39,988 nt of DNA from an uncultured SAR86 cluster bacterium. Its GTDB lineage: Bacteria; Pseudomonadota; Gammaproteobacteria; Magnimaribacterales; Magnimaribacteraceae. The translations under genes were made by a program, and so were the position numbers. Of the stretch, positions 10,493 to 18,762 are shown piece by piece. Positions within the stretch are counted from its first letter, which is position 1. Every line of letters begins with the position of its first letter. Where the stretch lies: positions 1 to 39,988 of the forward strand of contig CACNCK010000012.1 in NCBI GenBank assembly GCA_902618945.1, written 5' to 3'. Under the pieces are notes generated by a model that was not told the DNA's origin, ran no database searches, and saw only the letters and a program-made list of their open reading frames with translations.

Positions 10493-10921
10493 TTAATAAA
10501 GGTTTATAGAGGCTATTACCGTACCAGCTATTTCCAGTTCTTCTTCCTGATTAATTAGTATAGGCGGATATTTTGGATTTTCAGACATAAGACATATTTT
10601 TGGCTTGAGTAATAATCTTTTACATGCATAAGATCCATCTACTGAAGCTATGACAATTTTGTTATGGCTTGGCTCTATACTTCTATCAACTATTAAGATG
10701 GCGCCATCTCCGATGTGTGCATTGATCATTGAATCTCCACTAACACGAACAAAGTATGTAGCAGCTGAATTTTTAATTAAATATTCATTCAAATCTATGG
10801 GTCTTTCTACATAATCATCAGCAGGACTTGGCCAGCCAACCCTGACAGTATTTAAAAAATAGGGGATCTCTAGAAGAGACAAGTCTTCCTCCGATGCATC
10901 GCCCAGATAGTCAATTTTCAT
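10493..10921 (-). CDS. umuD: DNA polymerase V accessory subunit UmuD (self-cleaving)
   Basis: The product has 142 residues from the ATG at 10921 (E. coli 139). The open frame runs upstream to 11059, but that extension crosses the SOS box and has no family likeness. The S24/LexA-like peptidase domain shows the nucleophile Ser64 (SGDSMI) and general base Lys101 (ACKRL). The 37-residue spacing equals E. coli Ser60-Lys97. The segment VGWPSPADDYVE aligns with the E. coli cleavage region CGFPSPAADYVE, but the P1 residue is Val28 rather than Cys or Ala. RecA-stimulated self-cleavage to UmuD' normally activates the polymerase. No good Shine-Dalgarno is seen before the start. Confidence 0.96.
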   Translation of the reverse strand: MKIDYLGDASEEDLSLLEIPYFLNTVRVGWPSPADDYVERPIDLNEYLIKNSAATYFVRVSGDSMINAHIGDGAILIVDRSIEPSHNKIVIASVDGSYACKRLLLKPKICLMSENPKYPPILINQEEELEIAGTVIASINLY

Positions 10922-10939
10922 AAGGGTTTTATAAATTAA

Positions 10940-10959
10940 TACTGTATATATATACAGTA
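10940..10959. promoter_or_regulatory. LexA SOS box before umuDC
   Basis: A fully palindromic 20-base site of the form TA-CTGT-N8-ACAG-TA, with alternating TA in the centre, equals the E. coli LexA consensus at every position. It ends 18 bases before the umuD ATG and would cover the promoter. It also lies 72 bases before the divergent gene at 11032, so it may control both. This implies a gammaproteobacterial-type LexA in the genome. Confidence 0.95.
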
Positions 10960-11031
10960 TAATTAATGGATGATTTTGTAAAGCTTTTAACCTACTATTC
11001 TTCATATTAAAAATATCAAGTCTTAAGGAAT

Positions 11032-11673
11032 ATGAAAATTTGGTTAGTTTTAGGGGCAATTTATATTGGGTTTTTCTTCTGGTATACAGATATGGGAGGA
11101 AAATTAACTCAAGAAGAAATACAAGGTTTTATCGAAAAACAAGAACAAAATATTCTTAATAGCGGAGTATCTAGAGACTCGGAAGAGTTTCGACTGAGAA
11201 TAGATTTCATTACCAGGTTTATGGAAGAGGATAATGGCAAACAATTTATTATGGTCAATAATGTTGAGATGAACGAAGATCCTGGAGATGTTCCTGGAGC
11301 AAATCCCAGCGAGTCTTCTGATCAATTACTATCTAGATATATGGAACATCTATGGCCAAATCTCCTTAAAAGAGCCTCTCACCCAATTTTCGGAGGTAAT
11401 ACTATTTTTCAATCTATGGATTTAGTTGGTATAGAAGGAGCCGAAACCTGGGATCAAGTAGCACTAATGAGATATAAAAGCCGCAGAGCGTTTCTTGAAA
11501 TAGTTACTCATCCAGATATGATTGATAGACATGAGTTCAAGGTTGCGGCAATGAAGAAGACAATTGCTTATCCTGCAGAACCGATAGCTTTTTATAGCGA
11601 TGTGAGAATCTTTTTGGGTATGTTGATATTAATTATTGGTCTTTCGATTCAATTATTTTTCTCTAAGAGATAG
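11032..11673 (+). CDS. Membrane protein of unknown function, possible ferredoxin-like domain
   Basis: The product has 213 residues with a hydrophobic helix at each end: residues 3-17 (IWLVLGAIYIGFFFW) and 192-209 (IFLGMLILIIGLSIQLFF). The segment between is soluble. Its part at about 135-180 (ETWDQVALMRYKSRRAFLEIVTHPDM) resembles the core of DUF1330-like dimeric alpha/beta-barrel proteins, though the match is loose. I do not recognise a specific family. The gene diverges from umuDC across the SOS box, so SOS control is possible but unproven. The start ATG has AAGGA only a few bases upstream. The 3' end overlaps convergent lpxH by 11 bases. Confidence 0.7.
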   Translation: MKIWLVLGAIYIGFFFWYTDMGGKLTQEEIQGFIEKQEQNILNSGVSRDSEEFRLRIDFITRFMEEDNGKQFIMVNNVEMNEDPGDVPGANPSESSDQLLSRYMEHLWPNLLKRASHPIFGGNTIFQSMDLVGIEGAETWDQVALMRYKSRRAFLEIVTHPDMIDRHEFKVAAMKKTIAYPAEPIAFYSDVRIFLGMLILIIGLSIQLFFSKR

Positions 11674-12385
11674 AGAATCTATTGAGTTCACAAGAATCAG
11701 AATCCATCCGTATATACCAACCATATTGATCCCAATCTCCGAGAACTATCCTCTTAGCAGGCTGATTATTGACTTGAACATCATGAGAATCTGGGCGATG
11801 AGTGTGACCATGAATCAGAAGATTTACAGCAGATCTTTCCATGGTATTAAGAACTTCAGAAGGAGTTACGTCCATGATTTCTTCCTTTTTTTCGCTAGTA
11901 GCTTTTTTACTAATATCTCTTAGATCTTTAGCAATTTTTTGTCTTTCTTTCAGTGATTTACTGAGGAACTCCTCTTGCCATTTTCTATCTCGGCTAGTTT
12001 TTCTAAATGATTGATAATCTACATCATCAGTACAAAGTAAATCCCCATGCATTAATAAAACTGACTTGCCAAACATTTCTTCAGTGTAAGGGTCGGTTAA
12101 AAGTTTCATGCCAGAAGAGGATAAGAATGCAGGTCCTATAAGAAAATCTCTATTTCCATGCATTAAGAAAATTTCTGTTGATTTATTAGTCTCTTTTAAA
12201 GCATCTCGAATTTTTATGATGAAGTCATTCTGAAGATCATCTCCAATCCAGACTTCAAATAGATCCCCAAGTATATAAAGTCTTTCTGATTTTGAGGCGG
12301 TTTCCTCTAGAAAGTTTAGAAATGCTTGAGTAATATCTGGTCTATCTTCGTGTAAGTGAAGATCAGATATAAAGCAGTAAGACAT
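11663..12385 (-). CDS. lpxH: UDP-2,3-diacylglucosamine diphosphatase
   Basis: The product has 240 residues (E. coli 240) and hydrolyses UDP-2,3-diacylglucosamine to lipid X in lipid A synthesis at the inner membrane face. The calcineurin-like metallophosphatase motifs are in order: SDLHLH (Asp8, His10), LGDLFEVW, MHGNRDFLIG, LLMHGDLL and HGHTHRP. LpxH orthologues indicate an LPS-bearing outer membrane of the gamma/beta type. It lies two bases after the cyclophilin gene and is probably cotranscribed with it; the same ppi-lpxH pair occurs in E. coli. Confidence 0.97.
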   Translation of the reverse strand: MSYCFISDLHLHEDRPDITQAFLNFLEETASKSERLYILGDLFEVWIGDDLQNDFIIKIRDALKETNKSTEIFLMHGNRDFLIGPAFLSSSGMKLLTDPYTEEMFGKSVLLMHGDLLCTDDVDYQSFRKTSRDRKWQEEFLSKSLKERQKIAKDLRDISKKATSEKKEEIMDVTPSEVLNTMERSAVNLLIHGHTHRPDSHDVQVNNQPAKRIVLGDWDQYGWYIRMDSDSCELNRFSIS

Positions 12386-12387
12386 AT

Positions 12388-12978
12388 TTATTCAGTTGTC
12401 ACTTTAGTGTCTGTAATTGATATTTCTTCAATCGGAACGTCTTGATGAAAGCCCGAACTACCCGTTGCTGTTGCTGCGATTGCTTCAACAGTTTCAAAGC
12501 CATCGACAACTTCGCCGAAAACTGCATATCCCCAACCTTGTATAGTTTCTTCCGTGTGATCAAGTGAAACATTATTTACTAAATTTATAAAAAATTGAGA
12601 GCTAGCTGAATGAGGATCGTTTGTTCGGGCCATCGATAAAGTCCACTTGAGATTTTTAATACCATTATTCCCTTCATTCATGATTGGAGGGTTACCTTCT
12701 TTGTTAACCATTCCTGATTCCATACCACCACCCTGTATAACAAATCCTGGAATGACTCTGTGGAATAGTGTCCCATTGAAGAAGCCACTCTCAGCATACT
12801 CTAAGAAGTTTTTAGAGGTTATGGGCGCCTCTTCTTCAAACAGTTCTATTACTATTGGCCCCAGTGTTGTTTCAAAAGTTATCACTTTTATCTCCTTTTC
12901 GTTTTGAGAACAGCTCACTATCCAAATAAGACCAACTAAAATTAATATTAAGCCTTTGAAAGAAGAGAGTTTGTTCAT
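12388..12978 (-). CDS. Cyclophilin-type peptidyl-prolyl isomerase with lipoprotein signal
   Basis: The product has 196 residues. An N-terminal signal (LILILVGLIWIVSC) ends in a lipobox with Cys23, so the protein is probably an envelope lipoprotein. The cyclophilin domain follows, with FHRVIPGFVIQGG, the central SMART-type motif SMARTNDPHSASSQFFIN and YAVFGEVVDG. It catalyses proline cis-trans isomerisation, presumably assisting periplasmic protein folding. The locus matches E. coli ppiB, which encodes a cytoplasmic protein, so location and gene position disagree. It is the first gene of the ppi-lpxH operon, divergent from gltX. Confidence 0.93.
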   Translation of the reverse strand: MNKLSSFKGLILILVGLIWIVSCSQNEKEIKVITFETTLGPIVIELFEEEAPITSKNFLEYAESGFFNGTLFHRVIPGFVIQGGGMESGMVNKEGNPPIMNEGNNGIKNLKWTLSMARTNDPHSASSQFFINLVNNVSLDHTEETIQGWGYAVFGEVVDGFETVEAIAATATGSSGFHQDVPIEEISITDTKVTTE

Positions 12979-13009
12979 ATTTCTGTTAAATTCATTAGTA
13001 TGAGAGGGC

Positions 13010-13015
13010 TATAAT
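13010..13015 (+). promoter_or_regulatory. Predicted -10 element for gltX-cysS
   Basis: A perfect TATAAT lies 36 bases before the gltX ATG in the 73-base divergent gap with the cyclophilin gene. The -35 is weak: TTAAAT at 12986-12991 with an 18-base spacer is the best candidate. This would place the transcript start near 13022. Confidence 0.55.
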
Positions 13016-13051
13016 AGGACTTTATGCTTAAGCTTCCAATATATTAAGTTT

Positions 13052-14458
13052 ATGAAGTTAAATAAAACTAGATTTTGCCCCAGTCCAACAGGTCTTTTGC
13101 ATCTTGGAAATCTGCGCACGTCATTGTTTAGCTTCCTGATAGCCAAAAAAACTAATGGGTCCTTCTTATTGAGAATTGAAGATACTGATTTAGAACGATC
13201 TAAGAAAGAATTCTCTGACGCAATATGTGCAGATCTTAAATGGGTAGGTTTAGAGTGGGATGAAGGCCCAGAAGTTGGAGGAGAAGAAAAGTCTTACTAT
13301 CAATCTCAGAGACTAGAACTTTACCAAGAGTTTTATGAGAAGCTTTTAGACCAGGATCTGATTTACCCATGTTTTACAAGCGAGGAAGAATTAAAAATCA
13401 TACGTAGAAATCAGATAGCTGCGGGGCAACCCCCACGATATACAGGTGTTTGGTCTCAAGCCTCTAAAGAAGAAGTTCAAGAAGAATTGGATAAAGGAAA
13501 TAAGCCTGTTTATAGGTTTAGAATTCCTAAAAAGACAACTATTAGTTTTATGGATCTTGTGAAAGGCGAGCAATCTTTTTCAACTGACGATTTAGATGAT
13601 TTCATTGTTAGAAAAAAAGATAGTACTCCCACATTTATGTTTGCTAATGCTATTGATGATTCTTTGATGGGAGTAGATCTTGTTCTTAGGGGGGATGATC
13701 ATTTAAGCAATACACCAAGGCAAATAGCCTTATTGGAGTCGCTCGATCTTTCACTTCCTCATTATGCTCATGTGTCATTATTTACAGGATCTGATGGGGC
13801 ACCCTTATCTAAAAGAAATGGTAGCCTTTCCATAAGTGACTTAAAAGAAATGGGTTACTTGCCTATAGCTGTCTTAAATTATTTATCAAGAGTTGGACAC
13901 ACAATAAATGATAATGACCTGAAGACTCAAAAAGAATTAGCTGATTCGTTCGAAACAAAAAATATCTCAAGTTCTCCAAGTAAGTTCGATTTAGACCAGT
14001 TACTTTTTTGGCAAAAGAAAGCTGTTGATAATTTAACTATTGATGAGTGTGCTAGTTGGCTGAGTGGAAATTTAGATGACTTGCCGCCTACTGTCCAAGA
14101 AAGAGGTTTTATAGAGTTGATAAAAGAAAATATAAATTTCCCAAATGAAGCTAAAGAGTATGTAGATAACTTATTTGTTAGTGCTCTAAGTGCAGATGAA
14201 GAGAATTTGAAAATCATACAATCTGCAGGCCAGGAATTCTTTATTTTGGCACTTGAAGTGGTAAATGCAGGACTATCCGATTGGAAACAAACATGTAAGG
14301 ATATTGAAGCTAGAACTGGTAAAAAAGGAAAAGAATTATTTATGCCATTAAGGGTAGCTATAACAGGACAAACTAGAGGTCCTGAATTGGACAAAGTCAT
14401 TGAACTAATAGGTCTTGAAAGAGTTCTTGAGAGATTACAAGAGGCTTCTCAGATATGA
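13052..14458 (+). CDS. gltX: Glutamyl-tRNA synthetase
   Basis: The product has 468 residues (E. coli 471), a class I synthetase attaching Glu to its tRNA. The HIGH-type motif is PSPTGLLHLGN at about residues 10-20, followed by LLRIEDTD; the KMSKS-type loop is PLSKRNGSLS. The zinc-binding cysteine set of E. coli GluRS is not seen; only the Cys of YPCFT remains. The run SLSISDLKEMGYLPIAVLNY resembles the GluRS form found as a second paralogue in some gammaproteobacteria. Whether it charges tRNA-Glu, tRNA-Gln or both cannot be told here. Its TGA overlaps the cysS ATG (ATGA). Confidence 0.95.
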   Translation: MKLNKTRFCPSPTGLLHLGNLRTSLFSFLIAKKTNGSFLLRIEDTDLERSKKEFSDAICADLKWVGLEWDEGPEVGGEEKSYYQSQRLELYQEFYEKLLDQDLIYPCFTSEEELKIIRRNQIAAGQPPRYTGVWSQASKEEVQEELDKGNKPVYRFRIPKKTTISFMDLVKGEQSFSTDDLDDFIVRKKDSTPTFMFANAIDDSLMGVDLVLRGDDHLSNTPRQIALLESLDLSLPHYAHVSLFTGSDGAPLSKRNGSLSISDLKEMGYLPIAVLNYLSRVGHTINDNDLKTQKELADSFETKNISSSPSKFDLDQLLFWQKKAVDNLTIDECASWLSGNLDDLPPTVQERGFIELIKENINFPNEAKEYVDNLFVSALSADEENLKIIQSAGQEFFILALEVVNAGLSDWKQTCKDIEARTGKKGKELFMPLRVAITGQTRGPELDKVIELIGLERVLERLQEASQI

Positions 14459-15825
14459 AAATCTTTAATACTCTTTCTGGAAAGAAAGAAATCTTTGAAC
14501 CCATCGAGGACAATAAGATTCGAATGTATGTATGTGGTATGACTGTTTATGATGACACACACATCGGTCACGCAAGGACCTTCCTGTCTTTTGATCTTAT
14601 TGTCAGATATTTAAGAAGCATAGATTATGAAGTCCAATACATAAGAAACATCACTGATGTTGACGACAAAATTATTGCAAGGTCAGAAGAGTTGAATATA
14701 ACTCCATCAGAATTAACTAAAGATTGTATAAATTCAATGCATGATGATTTCCAGGCATTAGGAATGATTAGTCCTGATGCCGAACCTCGGGCTACAGAGA
14801 ATATTGATTCGATTATTTCTCTCATAACAAAACTTATAGATAAGGGTCATGCATATGTGAGTGAATCAGATGTTTACTTTTCTACTGAATCTTTTGAAGA
14901 ATATGGAAAGCTTAGCAAAAGAAAATTAGAAGATATGTTATCTGGAGCCAGAATTGATATTGATCTAGATAAGAAAAATCCTGCTGATTTTGTTTTATGG
15001 AAAAAGGATACTGAGGGATTGAAATGGGACTCACCTTGGGGACCAGGAAGACCAGGTTGGCATATAGAGTGCTCAGCAATGAGCATGGATGCTCTTGGGG
15101 AAACTTTTGATATCCATGGCGGTGGATCAGATCTAAAGTTTCCTCATCATGAAAATGAAATAGCTCAATCAGAATGTGTCACAGGCAAAGAGTTTGCGAA
15201 AGTATGGATGCACACTGGATCTTTAAAGATTGATGAGCAGAAAATGTCTAAATCTCTCAAGAACTTCATAACTATAAAGGAGGCTCTCAATGATAACTCT
15301 CCAGAAGTACTTCGTTTTTTCTTAATTTCTAGTCATTACCGCAGTCCATTAAATTATTCTGATGAAGGTTTGAAGGAAGCGAAAAATTCTCTGGATCGCC
15401 TTTATAACTCTTTACAAGACCTTTCTTACGAAACGGACGAGCATATTCCTTCTGAATATTCAGAGAAGTTTCATGATGCAATGCAGGATGACTTTAATTC
15501 TCCGTCAGCCATATCTGTTTTGTTTGAGATGGTAAAACAAATAAACATTCTTAAGAAAAAAGATCAGTTAACTCATGCTAATGCTTTGGCCTCAGAACTC
15601 ATTTCGTTATCAAATATTCTAGGAATCCTCTCAGAAAATCCTGAAGAATACTTCACAAGTGGCATAAATTTAAGTAATGAAGATATTGAGCAAGCAATTG
15701 AGAGAAGAAATAAAGCTAGACAAGAAAAGGACTTCGAACTTTCAGATAAAATCAGAGATGATCTACTTAAAGAGGGAATAATCTTAGAAGATAAAGGTAC
15801 AAAGACGATATGGAAGAAATCCTAA
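14455..15825 (+). CDS. cysS: Cysteinyl-tRNA synthetase
   Basis: The product has 456 residues (E. coli 461). It is a class I synthetase with the HIGH-type motif (TVYDDTHIGHAR, about residues 30-41) and KMSKS (KMSKSLKNF, near 262). The zinc ligands of the family are present: Cys of VCGMTVYD, Cys of WHIECSAM, and His/Glu of FPHHENE. The 4-base ATGA overlap with gltX means translational coupling. It converges on the nuclease gene with a single base between the stops and no visible terminator. Confidence 0.98.
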   Translation: MKIFNTLSGKKEIFEPIEDNKIRMYVCGMTVYDDTHIGHARTFLSFDLIVRYLRSIDYEVQYIRNITDVDDKIIARSEELNITPSELTKDCINSMHDDFQALGMISPDAEPRATENIDSIISLITKLIDKGHAYVSESDVYFSTESFEEYGKLSKRKLEDMLSGARIDIDLDKKNPADFVLWKKDTEGLKWDSPWGPGRPGWHIECSAMSMDALGETFDIHGGGSDLKFPHHENEIAQSECVTGKEFAKVWMHTGSLKIDEQKMSKSLKNFITIKEALNDNSPEVLRFFLISSHYRSPLNYSDEGLKEAKNSLDRLYNSLQDLSYETDEHIPSEYSEKFHDAMQDDFNSPSAISVLFEMVKQINILKKKDQLTHANALASELISLSNILGILSENPEEYFTSGINLSNEDIEQAIERRNKARQEKDFELSDKIRDDLLKEGIILEDKGTKTIWKKS

Positions 15826-15826
15826 T

Positions 15827-16555
15827 CTAGACCATTAAAGCTTTTTTAACATAGGAGCAGTAACTGCACTTTGGGTTGGCATCTGGTACTTCATCCTTCA
15901 TTAAACTTTCTTTTAAATTACGAAGAGTAGGCTCAACCCAAGAATCATTGCCTTTATAGGGTATGAGCTTGGTTTTAAATTCAAGAATATTATTAAACTC
16001 GTCTTTCTCGGTAATCCCATTACAGTAAACGAAGTATCCAATATCTGAAACATCGAAAGAATTTCCCCTCAATAACCATTGATAAAATTCTATCTGTCTT
16101 TTGTAACCAATCTGCCAGTCAGCTTCAATACTAACTTCTCCTTTTTTAGATGTTGCTTTGTAATCCACCACAATCAATTGATTAGTAACAGTGTTAATCC
16201 AAAGATCATCTAATCCTCCGCGTAATATTAAATTTGTTTCTGGATGATATCTTTTTATGCCGTGTCTTAATGATTCTCTCCATTCTTCGAGATCTGGATG
16301 CTTATAGGGCAAGGCATTCAAATTATTTTCTACCATTATCGGATGAGGCTCCTCTTTTTCTCTATAGACATCAAATTCATTTTTTAACAGTTCATCAACT
16401 GCATTATTTAAGTTGAAGGGGAATGAGGGTGGTCTTGCAATTCCAACTCTATTTGTTAAGTAAAAACATCTCGGACATTCTATAAAATTATCAATTCTGG
16501 AACGACTTAAAACAAAAGGTTCCTCAGAATTTGGATTAAATAACTTAGCTGGCAT
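15827..16555 (-). CDS. PD-(D/E)XK nuclease-like protein with paired cysteine motifs
   Basis: The product has 242 residues. It belongs to the RecB/Cas4-like PD-(D/E)XK superfamily by the core GGLDDLWIN...LIVVDYKAT, giving the Asp...Asp-x-Lys metal site, and by the later helix with QIGYKRQIEFYQWLL (QxxxY-like). An N-terminal CPRC (Cys27, Cys30, after LSRSRIDNFIE) and a C-terminal CSYC (Cys230, Cys233) could hold a Fe-S cluster as in Cas4 and AddB, though with 2+2 rather than 1+3 spacing. No cas or addAB genes are nearby. The family seems to be a widely spread orphan; its biological role is unknown to me. The start ATG directly follows a TATAAT, see the promoter entry. Confidence 0.82.
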   Translation of the reverse strand: MPAKLFNPNSEEPFVLSRSRIDNFIECPRCFYLTNRVGIARPPSFPFNLNNAVDELLKNEFDVYREKEEPHPIMVENNLNALPYKHPDLEEWRESLRHGIKRYHPETNLILRGGLDDLWINTVTNQLIVVDYKATSKKGEVSIEADWQIGYKRQIEFYQWLLRGNSFDVSDIGYFVYCNGITEKDEFNNILEFKTKLIPYKGNDSWVEPTLRNLKESLMKDEVPDANPKCSYCSYVKKALMV

Positions 16556-16562
16556 ATGAAAA

Positions 16563-16568
16563 ATTATA
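16563..16568 (-). promoter_or_regulatory. Possible -10 for a leaderless nuclease transcript
   Basis: On the minus strand a perfect TATAAT ends seven bases before the ATG of the nuclease gene, so a transcript started at the usual distance would begin at or next to the start codon. No clear -35 or Shine-Dalgarno is seen. It lies just after the tRNA-Asn terminator, so the nuclease gene would need its own promoter. Confidence 0.4.
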
Positions 16569-16576
16569 CTACCATA

Positions 16577-16606
16577 AACAAAAGGCCCACTTTTTAAAGC
16601 GAGCCT
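16577..16606 (-). terminator. Rho-independent terminator after tRNA-Asn
   Basis: On the minus strand AGGCTCGCTT pairs with AAGTGGGCCT (10 base pairs, two of them G-T wobbles), separated by a short T/A loop and followed by TTTGTTT. It starts seven bases after the encoded CCA of tRNA-Asn. Confidence 0.8.
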
Positions 16607-16612
16607 AGAATT

Positions 16613-16688
16613 TGGCTCCCCGAGCTGGGCTCGAACCAGCGACCCAATGATTAACAGTCATTTGCTCTACCAACTGAGCTATCGGGGA
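16613..16688 (-). tRNA. tRNA-Asn(GTT)
   Basis: It is 76 bases including an encoded CCA. The acceptor stem TCCCCGA pairs with TCGGGGA, with G as discriminator. The D-loop (AGCTCAGTTGGTAGAGC), the anticodon loop CTGTTAA with anticodon GTT, and the T-arm GGTTCGAGCC are all standard. It is expressed from the palindromic promoter upstream and ended by its own terminator. Confidence 0.98.
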
Positions 16689-16696
16689 ATAATCTA

Positions 16697-16727
16697 ATTA
16701 TAACGCTTAGAAAGTAAGCGTTATAAT
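16697..16727. promoter_or_regulatory. Perfect 12-bp dyad carrying divergent -10 boxes for tRNA-Asn and uvrB
   Basis: ATTATAACGCTT (16697-16708) and its exact reverse complement (16716-16727) flank the 7-base loop AGAAAGT. Each arm holds a TATAAT: 16722-16727 reads towards uvrB (start codon 16 bases on), and 16697-16702 on the minus strand reads towards tRNA-Asn, whose mature 5' end is 8 bases on. Each -10 lies near where the opposite promoter's -35 would be. On the + strand the dyad is followed by ATTTTTT, so it could instead act as a hairpin terminator; both readings fit. Confidence 0.6.
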
Positions 16728-16743
16728 ATTTTTTATAAAAAGT

Positions 16744-18762
16744 ATGTCAAAAAAATTCGACCTAGTATCAAACTATAAACCTGCAGGTGATCAACCGAGG
16801 GCTATCGAAGAGATAGTTAAGGGTTTGAATGATGGATTGCTTAATCAGACTTTATTAGGAGTTACAGGATCTGGTAAAACATTCACTATGGCAAATGTCA
16901 TCCAAGAAGTTCAAAGACCTGCGATAGTGATGGCGCACAATAAAACTCTAGCAGCTCAGCTTTATGGTGAGTTTAAAGAATATTTTCCAAATAATGCAGT
17001 CGAATATTTTGTTTCTTATTACGATTATTATCAGCCTGAAGCTTATGTTCCAACTACTGACATCTACATTGAAAAGGATGCATCTATTAATGAACATATT
17101 GAACAAATGAGGTTATCTGCGACAAAGGCAATAATGGAAAGGAGAGATGTTGTAATTGTAGCTTCTGTTTCAGCAATTTACGGTTTAGGAGATCCTCAAT
17201 CCTATCTCCAAATGGTTCTTCATCTAGATAGAGGTGACGAAGTTGATCAAAGAACTCTTTTAAGAAGGCTTGCTGAACTCCAATATCAGAGAAATGAAGT
17301 AGAATTCAAAAGATCAATGTATAGAGTTCGTGGAGATGTAATTGATGTATTTCCTGCGGACTCTGAAAAAGAAGCCCTGAGGATAGAACTTTTTGGTAAT
17401 GAAATAGATGCGCTAAAACTCTTTGACCCGCTAACTGGTGAAATATTAAGAGAAGTTCCAAGAATAACGATATATCCAAAATCTCACTACGTCACTTCAA
17501 GAGAAAAGGTACTACAGGCAATAGAATTTATAAAAGAAGAACTGGTGCAAAGGTTAGATTATTTACGAAAAGAAAATAAACTGGTTGAAGCTCAACGACT
17601 TGAGGAGAGAACAAAATATGATATAGAAATGCTCAAAGAACTGGGGTTTTGTTCTGGTATAGAAAATTACTCTAGGTTTCTTTCTGATAGACAGCCCGGA
17701 GAGCCACCTCCAACTCTTTATGAATATTTGCCTCAGGATGCATTGGTTTTTATTGATGAGTCTCATGTCTCTTTACCTCAATTGGGAGGGATGTATCGAG
17801 GAGATAGATCTAGAAAACAAACTTTAGTCGATTATGGTTTTAGACTGCCAGTGGCTTTAGATAATAGGCCTCTCAGATTTGATGAATGGGAAAAATTATC
17901 TGGTCAAAGGATATTCCTTTCTGCAACTCCAGCAAAATATGAACTTGAGAATTCTGGCAACATTACTGAATTAGTTGCTCGACCAACAGGTTTGACGGAT
18001 CCTGAGGTTGAAATCAGACCTGCAACTCATCAGGTAGATGATCTCCAAGAAGAAATAAACCAAATAGTCTCGAAAGGGAATAGGGTACTAGTAACGACCC
18101 TGACAAAAAGAATGGCTGAAGATCTTACAGAATATTTAGATGAGAATGGAACCAAAGTAAGATACCTTCACTCCGATATTGATACTGTGGAGCGAGTAGA
18201 AATAATAAGAGACTTACGTCTTGGTGCTTTTGATGTTTTAGTAGGAATAAACCTGCTAAGAGAAGGTCTAGATATTCCCGAGGTAGCCTTAGTGGCAATA
18301 TTAGATGCAGATAAAGAAGGTTTTCTTAGATCTGAAAGTTCTTTAATTCAAACAATTGGAAGAGCAGCAAGACACCTGGAAGGAAAAGCTATACTTTATG
18401 CGGATAAAATCACTGGATCTATGGAAAGGGCTATAGAGGAAACTAATAGAAGACGCGAAATTCAAGAAACTTTTAATAAAGAGAATTCTATAGAACCTAT
18501 CGGAATTAAAAAAAGTATTGGGGATATTATGGAAGGTGCGAGATCTGTAAAAGGAAAATCTAAGACAAGAAGAAAACTAGACAAACTTGGGGCTATAGAT
18601 TTTGATCCAATTGAGAGTTTTGATAATCCGGATAAAGTTAAGAAAGAAATAATTAGGCTTGAAGACCAAATGTATAAATATGCAAAGAATTTAGAATTCG
18701 AGGAAGCTGCAAGTTATAGGGATAGAGTAGAAGAACTCAAAGACAAGCTACTGTTGAGCTAA
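16744..18762 (+). CDS. uvrB: UvrABC system protein B
   Basis: The product has 672 residues (E. coli 673), the damage-verifying helicase-like subunit of nucleotide excision repair. Walker A is at residues 39-46 (GVTGSGKT). The beta-hairpin [12 protein letters not shown] inserts between DNA strands. DESH is motif II, and helicase motif VI is seen in QTIGRAARH. The C-terminal UVR motif ([15 protein letters not shown]) contacts UvrC. No LexA box is visible upstream, unlike E. coli uvrB; expression appears to come from the palindromic promoter with a leader of about 10 bases and no Shine-Dalgarno. The 3' end overlaps the convergent transglycosylase gene by 15 bases. Confidence 0.98.
   Translation: MSKKFDLVSNYKPAGDQPRAIEEIVKGLNDGLLNQTLLGVTGSGKTFTMANVIQEVQRPAIVMAHNKTLAAQLYGEFKEYFPNNAVEYFVSYYDYYQPEAYVPTTDIYIEKDASINEHIEQMRLSATKAIMERRDVVIVASVSAIYGLGDPQSYLQMVLHLDRGDEVDQRTLLRRLAELQYQRNEVEFKRSMYRVRGDVIDVFPADSEKEALRIELFGNEIDALKLFDPLTGEILREVPRITIYPKSHYVTSREKVLQAIEFIKEELVQRLDYLRKENKLVEAQRLEERTKYDIEMLKELGFCSGIENYSRFLSDRQPGEPPPTLYEYLPQDALVFIDESHVSLPQLGGMYRGDRSRKQTLVDYGFRLPVALDNRPLRFDEWEKLSGQRIFLSATPAKYELENSGNITELVARPTGLTDPEVEIRPATHQVDDLQEEINQIVSKGNRVLVTTLTKRMAEDLTEYLDENGTKVRYLHSDIDTVERVEIIRDLRLGAFDVLVGINLLREGLDIPEVALVAILDADKEGFLRSESSLIQTIGRAARHLEGKAILYADKITGSMERAIEETNRRREIQETFNKENSIEPIGIKKSIGDIMEGARSVKGKSKTRRKLDKLGAIDFDPIESFDNPDKVKKEIIRLEDQMYKYAKNLEFEEAASYRDRVEELKDKLLLS

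Noticed and set aside
10922-11059. Longer umuD frame starting at 11059
   Set aside because: It would translate through the SOS box and promoter and adds 46 residues not found in UmuD proteins.
15827-16555. Cas4 and a hidden CRISPR locus
   Set aside because: No repeat-spacer array and no other cas gene appear anywhere in the window; cysteine spacing also differs from Cas4.
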